Assembly (NCBI RefSeq): GCF_910592395.1
Contig: NC_088323.1
Span: 744,001 to 808,000 of the forward strand
Source of the DNA: Lineus longissimus
Lineage: Eukaryota; Nemertea; Pilidiophora; Heteronemertea; Lineidae
Direction: 5' to 3'
Length of the DNA: 64,000 bases
Part shown: positions 40,781-53,299 of the stretch, piece by piece
How the letters are laid out: each line of letters starts with the position of its first letter
How positions within the stretch are numbered: the stretch's first letter is position 1
Program-made: the position numbers and the translations under genes
The notes under the pieces: generated by a model
Seen by the model: the letters and a program-made list of their open reading frames with translations, nothing else
The model's database searches: none
What the model was told of the DNA's origin: nothing

Positions 40781-43700
40781 GGAACAGGAATGTCTGAAAA
40801 AAGCTAAGAAGTGAATAAAATATCAAAGCTCTGCTCCTAATCTAATCTGACATAAACTTTCTGATGAGATGCGGATCTGGTAGTTTAAAAACCTGCACAC
40901 GAGCAGCAACCTAAGCACCAAAAGACAATAGTCTGACTAATTTCCTGGAGTGAATACTGAATGAAAGTGATGCTGTTACGACCCGAGACATCGCTGGTGG
41001 ATTTAAGTGGCACGCCCGGTTATCTTTGTCACCAAGAGACAATAGGTGCTCGAATAATTAGTGCAGTAAAATAAAGGTAATTAGTCAGGTGATTAGGAGG
41101 CAAATCCTGATGGATGGCTTCATCGGTCGACTGGTAGCAGATGATGCCAAGAGCTCGGGACAAAGGTGGCGATGGCAAGTCAGTGATGTTTCACCTGAAT
41201 GCCGGGGACGTCGTTAAGGGCTCTTTGCATTTCAAGACTTCTTGCACTGGACTGTTCGTTGCCGGTGGCTTCTATCACTACTCTGGCTAAAACATGATAT
41301 GATGGGGGAGCAGGCGATTGTTCCAATCTAAATGATGAGACAACCACTTCACGAAACGTCTGAATAAACCCATGATGGATTGTGTCACCGTGTAAAAAAG
41401 ATCTTAATAAAATGCAGTATAATGTTTGCTGAAAAAGCGTAACTAAGTACCTTATGGTGTTTCTAGATTGGATTACCGGCGACACCAAAGGTACTCTAAC
41501 AGGATGAGACAAATTAATCCAACTCCTGCTACATAATCACAAGCCATAACCATAATGACCTCATCCAACCTTCTCACAGAATAAATAAAAAAGGATGAAA
41601 TCTTTTCTCATGTCACGACAAAAAGACAAAGCACGTATCCTGTACCGGGTATGTGGAGTTTTATGTGGACGATTCTAAGACATTGTCTTGAGTTAAACAT
41701 CTCTTTCTTAAGCTTATTTAAACCGATCCCCAATGGAGTTGGTCCCTTTGTCTGAACGTGTAAGCCAATCTTCTCACCAATTAAAAGAACAATGGGAATA
41801 CATGGTAAATAAATTGAAGTTACCGTGAGGATAAACTGCAATCTGATGACGAGTGGGCAATGGGGATTTCATTTACTGCCTCCATTATTGAGATCGATTC
41901 GGGTTTGTAAGCTGATGCTAAGTTAACCTTCTGGTGCCTCTGTTTATGAATATTTGGGTCCGTAATATCAGCAATTGCACTTGCAATGTCCCTGATTCAA
42001 ATTGTGCTCAAATGAGAAAACCGACTAAGTGACCGCGTCTGAGTCGCCGGATCAGCACGAGATGCAGTCATGCAAGTGTCTTGTTTCTAAGTCGTCCTCA
42101 AAAAGATTAAAAAATATGACTTTTTTATGCTGCATCAAATCCGCCCAGAATAATCCACGATCACCTATCACCTATCAACCCGTTAGATTTTGTCGAGACC
42201 TTCATCAATTATTCAGGCAACGGTAGACAAAGGATTATCCCTAGATGCAAAAAGCTTTCTTCACACATCAATGCGAAAGAAACTCAAATTATGGACTTTT
42301 TTGGAGATGGATCATATCCACCATTACTGTACCATCAAAGGCTTACTTAAAGGTCGTTGACACCAATTTCAGCTTTGTTATGTCTCCGATGTTCTGTAGT
42401 TGATATAGGTAACCTAGGGCGAATAAAGCAGGTCACCTTTTCCTATTCGTAAAATCGTTACAAAGGTGCATTAAACTTTGCCAAAACTCAAAGAAACCAG
42501 CTGCAATTAACCGCAAAAAAGAACAAACGCGTTTGGATAATATCCTTTGTCTTGATCGTACCACAAAAAAACGATGCTTGAGGCAGGGCTATAGAAATAC
42601 ACTATGTTACTGAACAGAAAAAGCGACACCTGTGTACTGTTTCTTTTCTTTGAAGTGAAGTTCTGTTTCATGAAAAGATGAGCAAAACCGTGAGGATTCA
42701 GAAATGTGATTCTCACTAGAGGAAACAGTGCAGGAATGATATGTCTGACATAACCAGTTAAAGACACCAGATACATTGCTGCTTTTGCTCTAAACCCCGA
42801 CCTTAAAAACATCCACGTCAACCTTGAACAAAATTGTTATATTCCTTAACCACTCATCGCCTTGATCTCAGACGAGCCAATTCCAACACGCTTTATTTGC
42901 AGACGCAGATCAAAGGAAAAAATACACTCAATTCGTAAAACCAATATAAATATTTCACTTCGAGGATATCATTCTTAAAACCCTATGACACATCAATGTC
43001 CTATATGTTAGATTATCTTGGGATACGTTAACTTGCTGGTATACTATGCGTTTGGAGAATTGTACAAAATGTAAGTTCATTGAAGTTAAACATAAGAATT
43101 CTTGAAAGATTCTCGCATTGGCATGTCCTTGCCGATTAATCAATCCAATTTCTATATCACGAATTCACAAATTGATCCACTCAATGTATTTTCCGATACA
43201 ACCTTGGATCTTAAAAACACTATTTATCGAGAAAAAAACCTCATCAGTGCAAAAAAATCTGTCTGTGACGCTCCAATGCAATTGATGCATCAAACGTTTT
43301 TCTATAACAGCTTTATAAAAAGTACTTTGATGTCACAACTTTGGTACATAAGGGTCATGTTTATATCATAAAATATATTCTTTTCACTTACTGATTTTTT
43401 TATCAGCGGTACAGCTTGCGGGTAGGGACAAGGTATTTCTATGGAATAATCTTACTCCCTGATATCTGAAGTTACCATCACGATGAAGACACTGCTGCTA
43501 AATTCTGGTCACATAATACGTACTTAACAAATGTCTCTAATAAAGGAGCTAACGTGACGAGATAACTGGTAAAGGCTCTGAGCCATCACATAAAGAGATC
43601 ACCCTTACCTGGTAAGTAATCTGTGGCTAGTTTTTATGAGGAAGCTGGGAACACAAGGTTTATATATAATCAAGCCCATTCCAATGATATCTATCCTATC

Positions 43701-46700
43701 TGTAGATGAGAGACAACCTATTGTCCAATTATCGAGGGCAAGGTAATCTCAGGCTGATGATAAAGCTTACACACGCCGTTAATTACTTTGCTGGACGGTA
43801 CTGTGTTATGGCTAGGACTATCAATTAGTGGGATAGGTGAAAGGTTGAAGAGTTACGTGTTAAGGATATCTTCTTCTCTTGACTCCCTTAACGACTGAAT
43901 TGTACCAATGGTTAGTTTTTTTCTGATGATGGAAGCATAAGAAAGAAACTGATGGTGAAGTGACAATGGGAATTGCTGCTACATCTGTCCAGAAGATGAG
44001 CATGTGCATAGTTTATAGCAGTAAAAAGAGCGCAGAATAGACAAATGGGTCATTGGGGTAGTTCACATAGTCTATCGAAATTCTTTGGAAAGAGGATTAT
44101 ACTTTTACTGATTGGTATTTCGTTGCTTTTTAATTTATTGGAAGGATGATGATGACGACGAATAGTTAACTTGGGGAAATCCTCGACATCTTTGTACAAA
44201 CGCCAGGCACATTGCTTTGCCATGCATTGGAACCATTCATATTGAATACTTGTCTGGTTTTCGAAAACAGTTCGTGAATTCCAAAGGCTTAAAATTGTTA
44301 TCCTTTTCAAACAGCTGCTTCTGATAACCACTAAGATGATTTGCATTACTTTGAGAGTGTGTCTATAGTGAGCCTAGTGGCTAAAGCCTGGAATACTTTG
44401 GGAAGTGAGAGGATATGCTTTGCTGTCATCCCAGCACTAAGTAGCCGATACATGGTACAGTTTTGATACTCAAACACAGTGGCAGTCAATGTATAACACC
44501 AATGTGAATTTCAAAACTGGCAGCCATCTTCAACACGTGACTGTCAGGTGATCGAGGAGATGAATGCCGGAGACACGTCTTGGCCAAACTAGCTCCAAAT
44601 TGGGAGAAAACCAAAAAAGACCTTGCCGACATTCCAGCAGATTAGGATAGATAAGGATATTCCATAGTTTAATGGAAATTTCATCAAAACCTCTGGTCCT
44701 GCATGTCTGGCAGAGACTGAAATTGGCTGATCAGTCTGTGGCTCCTCTGGCTGGTCTCACAGGAACAGAACAGGTGGTGTAGACAAACGACTTGGGCTAC
44801 AGCATGATGAGGCCGCAACAAGATAGCATAGCGAATCCGATCAATACACCTGTTTCACGCTACAGCGAGGTGAAACAACGTTTTCAAACTAAACCCAATT
44901 GCTGGGAAATGCTGATGTTGTCTGATGACATTGTTGTCTAAACATCTCAATCTTCGTATGAACCTAGACTGAAATTGAACCATTAGAGTGTTTTGGTTAA
45001 AACAACCAGTAGCTTAGGGGCAATCCTGCATCTTAAGAAAAGAACAAGAAATGTGAACAGTTGCTGTGGGAAAAACAATGGGATATTGGCTCCTATTCTT
45101 AGTTATGAAGATTTTCTCCGATATTCAAATACCTGAAGTCCTGAGTCTTCCGTCACATTCAAAAGCAGCAATCAGCCATGGTTTGCCGATCTACACACAA
45201 GGGTCATGTTCAGCAGTCCAGCAGTGACCACCTGGAGTTTTTGATGATGGCGGTCCAAGGAAGGTTCAAAGTTGACCAAAAGGTTACGTGTAATCGCAAT
45301 GATTTCGGATAAGAATCGTTATACTGGTGCACGACCTAGCATGATCACTTTCTCGGGATCAATTGGCATTGCATCTAACAATATCTTCAACCTAGTCCCA
45401 AATCATCCACGCAAAGTCTTGGGACTTCTGAATTGGTTGATTACTTCAAAGGTAGATTGCAGAGAAACACCGGAAACCCAGAAGGGACGAGGTCGATCAC
45501 CATCTCGCCAAAACGCGACGAACTCCATGTTTGAGAGCGGGTGCACACAAAACAAGGATTTGCGCTGATGATCACGGCACGTCGATTTCCGTTTTTGATT
45601 ACGTTCCTGGTGATAGCTATAATAATGTGGAATGACGATCATGCAATGTTAGTGATATTTGCAGAATATATAAAAGGATCATAGGCCATGGAGAACATGA
45701 TCATGCATCGGATTGCGATTGATGATATTTAGCTATAGACTAGATTAAACTGATGGTATTTGATATTGAGTTACTTTATGAGGGTCGTGTCACACCGTAT
45801 GGCGAGAATGTCATGCAATTGTTTGAAAGTTTGTGTGTTGGAGGTAGAGTTCCTCTTTGGTGTATTGACGAACGACAGTCTTGCAAACAGACTGGAACTT
45901 TAACTAGAAGTCCAAATAATAACTGATATGTACATCTGTCGGGAGTTAACCGGTTGCACAGATGACGATTCATCGTCTTCAACTGGTTACTGATAAAAGC
46001 AGTGTATTACACTGCCGCTCATGCTTGTAAAGGGTTGTAATGGGACCAAATCTATTGCACAAAACCCTCATCTTCGCCGACTCATACACACTGATGGATT
46101 CTTAATAGATTCGCTACATCCACGGCTTGACTAATCTACGTCTCTCCCACACCATACAGGTGGCATGGCCATGGCACGTATTGCGTCTCAGATGGTCATT
46201 AGCCGTGGCGGAATTCCTCCAGATTCCAGATTGGTTGCCCTTTTCTCACCCCACCTCATCTTTCCTTAATACCAGTAGAAACTGTTGTTAATACCATAAC
46301 CGTGAGTCATCCATGGTTTACTATTCCATCGCTAATAACTTGCTCATCAGCTGAGTAAACAGAGCGAAACAAGTAAATTGCCGCTGTCGTGTTATGTCTC
46401 TGGCGACGAGGAAGGGGGAGTGAATCACGGAGGAAACCCCAGGGCCGGATTAACGCGAAACAGGGACCTGTATGGGACTTTTCTCACTCCAAGTCTCCAT
46501 CATTAAGCCATGCCAGCTTCCAACATGCAAAGGCATCGGAAGAGTGAAAACGAGACGTCGACATTTAGACAAAGAAACACAACTACGATTTCTGCTGAGT
46601 TTCATCCGCATGAAATCATTTATCTGACACTGTTACCATGGGACGTCTAGACGAGTTTATCTCATAATCGTTTGACCAGATCGTGTGGATTTTGATGAAA

Positions 46701-47067
46701 CATACATGTTATTCTAGTTTGGAACAGACTTCTTATTGGCTTTTGTAGCGGAAGCCAAACTGGTGGTATAATCGTATTGACTTATTGAAATGACTTGTGT
46801 TGAAGAAAAGCAACACTTTCTTCTCCACTGCTGCAATAACATTTAGACATCCCTTGACATTTCCACTGATAACAATGCACTGTTGCAAATATACGGGTTG
46901 TTCTTGACACAAAACGGCAAATCGCAATGCAGCAGTATCAGACAAGCACAATAAAATTGCCTCGATAATTTCTGTTACAATACATCGCATTGTATTTGCT
47001 AAACTAATTGGCCATCTGAATGTTGTTTATTTCAGTTTTTTTGCCAAAAAAATTAATAATTTTTCTG

Positions 47068-47140
47068 AACCACCGGCGGGACTCGAACCCGCAATCCTCG
47101 GCTTAGGAGGCCGATGCCTTATCCATTGGGCCACGGTGGC
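47068..47140 (-). tRNA. tRNA-Arg (anticodon CCT)
   Basis: On the - strand all arms of the cloverleaf form. Acceptor GCCACCG pairs with CGGTGGT (G1-U72 wobble), D stem GCC/GGC, anticodon stem TCGGC/GCCGA with loop CTCCTAA (anticodon CCT), T stem GCGGG/CCCGC with loop TTCGAGT. It is 73 nt with no intron. The A box (TGGCCCAATGG) and B box (GGTTCGAGTCC) are intact, and a T7 run (47044-47050) follows within about 20 nt as pol III terminator. The body closely resembles animal tRNA-Arg(CCT). The discriminator base is T, where Arg tRNAs normally have A or G. Confidence 0.95.
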
Positions 47141-47149
47141 AGTTGGAAT

Positions 47150-50100
47150 GCAAACTCAGAAAGGAAACCAGTCTCCTCCATTTACACATTACAGAGACTG
47201 GTTCTTAACGGCATTTCACTCGTCATGAATTGGTTTAGGGGGCGTCGGCTTCCGGTGTTCGGTAACGTGTTTCTCACAAAGATATGCAAACCTCGAGCCC
47301 AGGAATACCAGCGCGCTCGGTATTGACAGTGCATCCACCGTATGCACGGCTCACCTCGGGTAAATCCTCGACTTCCGCTGCGCGGTGGATAGAGTCGAGG
47401 TTACCTGGACTATGCACTATGCAGCTGTCATACTAACTGCTTGCCTCGTCTCTACTATGTCTGAGTCCCAGTCGGTGTCAGTTGGTCAAAGAGATTGCAA
47501 GTCCTTTAGCCTGTTAGCTATATACCAGATGATTCATGCACCTCTCCTCGCCCAATGACAATCTACATCGATGACCATTACTAGCCAAAGTATAAACGTC
47601 ATCACCTATGGTACACAATGTACCTTATAATTACATAACTTCTCAATGAAAATACTACTGTGTTCCAGCTGAGTCAGTTATACTTTGATTCATTCTCTAG
47701 TCCTAATGGCGGCATCTGCATCAATGACCACACTAATTGTTTTCTTAGAGACCATCATACCATTAGCGGAACATTTGCAGATATGTTTGAGTATCTTAAT
47801 TACATAACATACCCAAACTGACCAGTGTAACAAACCATGAGTCACCAACTGCATCCTTGGAATAATCACTTCTTTGACTGAGCATCGATGGCCAAAGTAA
47901 TGGACAGCCCGAGGTCAAAGCATCAGACGACCTTCACAGCAGGAATAGCACTGTGAGAGCAAACATTGCTTTCCCTTTACTAAATAACAATTAAATACTG
48001 CCAAATCCATTACCTTCAAACTGACTACTTAGGTACATCCTATGATTCATACGATGTGTTTATCAGTAATGAGCTTTTTGGCCTTGGGTGCTGACATATC
48101 ATTATTGTACTTTCAATCAATACTTTCTAATCAGATGGCCTAAGGCGATGCAGTTGCAGCAACTGGAGACATTTTGAGACAAGCCGAAAATATTTTTTTA
48201 TTGCCATGACCTTAGGAAAACCGTGGGCTGATGCCTCTAAGCGTTGACCTTGTTGGACGTGTTATAACCAGCAGTCATCATATGAAAACCGGAATAAGCC
48301 TTTTAGGAATCCAATTGCCCTGATACTCAAATATCAACATGAAGTCATCATTTCCTCGTTTTCGTTACTCGAAGTTTTAAATGTAGCTTTTTATCCTTTA
48401 CTCTCAAGCATCTTCATAGTCTGCTGCTCTTTTGTACGAGAAAGTCATAAGTTATTTCTTCCAGCAAAATCAACCTCATTATTGACACATCTCTGATGGG
48501 AGTGTTGTCACAGTCAACACAGGATGGCATAGTGTTCGCTGATGGTAATTATTGAAGTGGTAACGTTTTTTCTAAAAACAGGAATGTTAAAGAGAAAGCT
48601 CAAGCCAATAATCACCAAGAACTTTGCCGAAAAAGTTATTTCTTTCAATTGGCAATAACGGCACCAACCTTGATATTGACACATTTGAGATGACATTTGC
48701 GTCTGTCATAGTCAACAAATCATCGTTCAATCCTCGGTTTCTGTGAGATAACCCTTTACTTATATCAACAAATCAAAGCAAGCTTGTCTGATGGAACAAA
48801 CAATTAGATAGATGACAAGAATTGGCATGATGAGTGTCGAGTTTATCCCAACCTAAGTTGGTGTGTGAATGAGGGCAGATATGATACGTTTCTTGACAGA
48901 AACTGCTTGCACTTCGGACAACTAGAGGTTCTATGGATACCAGACAGAAGATATGTCAGAAATGTTGATTCCAACTTATGAGCATTGTGCTCATTGATAT
49001 TGTGTGCAAGTTACTTTGGTTGAGTTTGAGGTGAAATGAACAGTAGAAGCAAAAGCTTATTATTTCAAATGTTAGAAATAATATCAACCAGACAATTCCT
49101 TTTCACTTGTACTTGAATGCATATCATCCACCAGGTGGAATTGGCACAAGAATATGAAACGAACAGTGATAAGCAGTTAGGAGAAAATGAGTTATCGTTG
49201 GCAACATCAAAAGGTTGAGATTACGTCGGTTTTCATGAAAGCATGTAGCGATTGTTCATGGATTACTGCATGCGTAATTATGAAATGATTCATGTTTCCA
49301 GATCTCACCACTAATCGTGGCGTTATGCTAATAAGGCTTGTTTTGTGATTTAAAATGCTGGGTCTTCCTCTTTTTACTTTGAAGTGCAATGTTTTTGAGA
49401 CATTAGTAATGCCAATTTTACTATGGGAAGTGTCCTAGTTGGCGCTCAAATCGAAATTCGAAAATTCATTTTGGCCTTATTGAAACTTTTTTGACATTTA
49501 ATGACAAATACGTATGTATAATATATTGGCCGTAAGTGTAACAAGATTTCGAATGAGGCACAGTTTGTCTTTGCAATGAGGGCAAAATAACAGAATCTCC
49601 ACATTAGCATTTTCATTCAAATAACATTCTACACATTATCAGAAAGCCCGTCTATTTCACACCTACAGGAATCGGTACATGTAATGGGTTTGACATTAGT
49701 ACCAATAAAAGCCAGCAATCAACCGTTTATCATTATTTCATGATTTCTGCGGTTATTACCATTATCAACAAGGAAATATATCACATGCATCTATACTGTG
49801 TACATGTCACAGAAAACACCCCAAAGCATGCATTTTCCATCCAGTTTGTCGCTGATAAACTGTAGCAATGGACCACACCATGTCATGCAAGTATTGTGTA
49901 AATAAGTAATTTTTGTTCACACGTTGTGTGATGAGTTGATGTGAAAACTGTCAGGTATATCATACATTGCTTTTTAGTTTATTAAAAAGGGAGACGGCTG
50001 TCATCGTCGGTGAGGTACGCTAAATAGGTAATGAGCATTTTCATAAATAAAGGTATCCAAGTGCAATTTTTATTCATTCATGTGCAATAGGATCAATGTA

Positions 50101-53095
50101 GAAGGGTCAAGGCAATGAACATTTAAGCAAATACTTGCAGTGAATATTTGGGTTTCTTTGACAACATAGAAAAATATCATGAGTGCTGATCAGCATATCA
50201 AACATATGCACCTAAAATTGTGATTAAGCCATTACTATCAGTCCTGTTGATAACACTGTATTCACTTTCCCGTTTAATCGCTCTTCAGTTTGCAGTTGAT
50301 CAAGTCTTTGGCTTTTATATGCAAACCAAACATTTGTACTTCAAAAAACTTTTGTAAAGAATATACCAGGAATAGCTATGGCTCTGCCAAAGATACCAAT
50401 GTAGTCGAGTGTTTTTGCATAGCCTATAGCAAATTGAATTAGTTACAAAACAGGGCATGATTTCCATTGTCACATTTACATGATGACATAAGGTTACAGC
50501 TTTGACTAAAATAACAACAAAAGCAAAAAGAGAGCAATTTCCTTCAGTCGCAGAGCAGGAATCGAAATCAAAGTCAGCAATTGAAATAAAAAATCGAATC
50601 CGCATCTCAGAGAACATTAATTAGACCCCTCGGGCCAATTAGCGAATTAAACTTAATTAAAATTAATCATGATGAGAAGGAAGCAGGAGGAAGATGCTAA
50701 TTGGTGTAAAGAACGAGACCTGGGGACATATTTCAAGTAGAATTCTTTTTGCTCTATAGGAGACTCATAATCATCAAAAGTCGTAACAAAGATTGATGCA
50801 ATTTGTAAATGACTACTTTTCATCATCTTGATGTTTCCTCACATTTGAATATTTTTCAATCCGTTTACCGTTTGAGTGATAGGCTTTCGGCAGGTCTGTC
50901 ATCCTTGTCCATGTTTTGGTATCCTAAAGGTGAACCGTATAGTACAGGAATATTGTACCAATCTTGTTTCATTGGAACACTCAAATAGAAAAGCTTCAAA
51001 GCCCTCGGCGAAACTATAGATAGTCGTTGCTTCCCCTGACCATGATTCATAGCATTTTTTTCACAAAAATTCCGTGAGAGGGCTTATCTCTGCTAAGAAT
51101 TCAAACAATAATATCAAAGTTACACAAGCATTGGGCATTATTACAAGTCCTGATGAACCTCATTTGTGCTAATCTGCTCGCGTCCACTGTACCACAGCCC
51201 GCTTGACTGCATATCAAAGGCAGGAACAAGGACAATTTAGACCCATTGCTCTTGTTTCAATCTCAGGCCACGTGTCATGAATGCAATATTTCTCATCAAA
51301 AACATTTAGATGTATGATTAGCATAATGAAGTCCAAATTTATTTCAGGATTACTGGGGGCAAGGTATCGGGTTAGAAAAGTCTACATAAATTGTCGTTCG
51401 TTAAAAATTGAAATTAAATTAATTTTCTATGTACCTAATGTAACTTCGAGCAGCAAGTTGTCTGCGAAGATAAATCATATACATGATGTGAATTTTCATC
51501 AGGCAGGCGCCTAACATTTGAGTATAGGAGTTACAAAGCCAAATATGGCTTGTCTTTTCAGTAGGGTGAGCTCTATAAAAACCCTTAGAGATAGTTGTGC
51601 ATCGCGGACTTGCATTCTGCCCCTTGGCAATCATGTGAAACAAGGTGAGTGTAGGAACAGGAAACATCGTTTTCCTCCTCGGCCTCATGCATCCTGCAGA
51701 GGAGGCTAATTTCGGCTCGTTTGACACAGTGGATGACTAAGGCACAGGGTCAGTTAACCAACAAGATCTAATATAAGCCGGCACCCATTTGAAGTGAACC
51801 TTGCCTCTGATTGTGTTTGACTTATTACAAGAGACAAAGTGTGAGTTGACTATGCTGAATGCCGAAACTGTCATTAAATGACTAAGATGTGAACACTTGC
51901 TTTGGGGGTGACATGATCTTGTGGTTGCTGTGCTGGAATTTGCTTTTTGGAACTCTTGCGATGACTAAGGTCAAAGAAGTAGAGTGACCATAATTATTCA
52001 CCACCTTTTCTTTGACAGTATACGTCAGTAACCTAAAGCATCTAAATGAAAGTTTTGGCAAAGGAAGGACTAGGCTGAGGGCTAGAGTTCGGTGTCAAAC
52101 AGGGATACTGTATTTAAAACACAGAAGCAGCCAACTGTTCTAATGTATGAAAATTCAAAGGACAGCTGTAATGTGTTTGAAAAGCAGACATATAACTACA
52201 TGACCGGGCTGTCCATATTTGCCAGAATCCACATCGCAAGTCCAAACCTTTCAGATTCAGAATTCATTAGAAACAGACTTTCATCTCCCTAAAATGACAT
52301 CTTTTCGTGCTCTATGATCAGCCATTACTCCAATTTCCCCTTCAGCTAATACCATTGGACAACCCCACTCACGATGCTTTAACTATTAATTGTTTCATTA
52401 AGCCAGTGACTAAGAGAAGCGTACGTTTGCTCTCACTGTCAAATTGAAATCCTCATAAGTCACAAGGAGTTTCTAATGTGAATTGGACTCGACAGTTCAA
52501 GTTGTAAAAATGAATCACTAATTGTAATGGGGAAACGACGATACCAAAAATCCTAGGAAACCAAGAGTCAAAATGAAGTTTTGTGTGGAATGACAATGTT
52601 CTCTAAAGTTTAATGGAATAGACAAAACACGACAGCACTTCTGTAACTGACTAACGTTTTAATGCATCGGAATGACACCTAGTAGACAGAAACGATTAGT
52701 GACTTAACAATTAGATTCTTGGTGCAGTTCTGCGGAAGATGTGATAAAACAATAGGATGTGATGCATGGTTTGTTTAGTTTTCCCTCGTCTTTTTCTTTA
52801 TGACTAAGAAAGGAGGAATTGGAGCAGAGGAATTCGAAAATAACATTTGGTTAAAGATGACATGGGGCTTATAAAGGAATTGAATGACCAAACAAGGCTT
52901 GGCAAAGTTACCCTAAATGGTGATACTTCATTAGATCTTGTTGGGGTGACTAACCATTGTTGGTTTGATTAACCTTTGTTCAAGTTCTGAAAAAATGATA
53001 GACTTTTCAAATGAATTCCTGGTAGATGTTTGAGGATATTCATATCTTGTTATGACGACAATACAAAGAGCCAACCAGCTTTATGTCCAGCGAAC
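47150..53095. other. 6 kb without a supported protein gene
   Basis: No convincing exon was found. The densest structure is at 50614-50704: several TAATTA/AATTAG homeodomain-type cores in 90 bases. The rest looks like ordinary AT-rich intergenic or intronic DNA. Confidence 0.5.
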
Positions 53096-53099
53096 CCCG

Positions 53100-53290
53100 A
53101 CGTTTTTTTTGGTTTTTTTGTTTTTTTTAATGTTTTTTGTTGTTTTTTTGCACGTTTTGTTTAGTAATGACTTTTATTCTATCATGTATTAATGTTTTAT
53201 TGTTTTATTATAAATTGTAAAGCGCTTAAAAGTTTTAACAATGTTAAGCGCTATAAAAATGTTTTTAATAATTTAATAATAATAATTTAG
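53100..53290 (+). mobile_element. LINE 3' end (CR1/L2-like), truncated
   Basis: A T-rich segment leads into TTGTAAAGCGCTTAAAAG, then GTTAAGCGCTATAAAAAT and a short AATAAT simple repeat (about 53268-53290). The AGCGCTTAA...TTAAGCGCT hairpin with ATAAA and a short terminal repeat is the standard 3' end of CR1/L2-type LINEs in many invertebrates and fish. The coding part is absent, as expected for 5'-truncated insertion. Confidence 0.7.
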
Positions 53291-53299
53291 TTCTGAGCA

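Larger units (their letters stand above)
29750..47060. other. 17 kb without a supported protein gene
   Basis: Scattered frames show no family resemblance and no consistent exon chain. Structure seen includes a (GATACA)n microsatellite (30078-30105), diverged direct repeats (32792-32828 and 32986-33021), an 8-bp inverted repeat GCTACGTC/GACGTAGC (34766-34799), a G14 run (36141-36154), a GC-richer segment open in several frames (39040-39205) and a GA/CAG-rich tract (40660-40780). Parts may be introns or regulatory DNA of a gene outside the window. Confidence 0.5.

Noticed and set aside
40614-40826. Leucine-rich frame resembling a membrane protein
   Set aside because: It is the reverse translation of a GA/CAG-rich low-complexity tract.
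43610-43640. U1 snRNA-like word TTACCTGGTAAGTAA
   Set aside because: Only a splice-site-like palindromic word; no snRNA body follows.
45272-45642. Opposed frames of 98 and 79 codons
   Set aside because: Neither shows family similarity or splice-site support.
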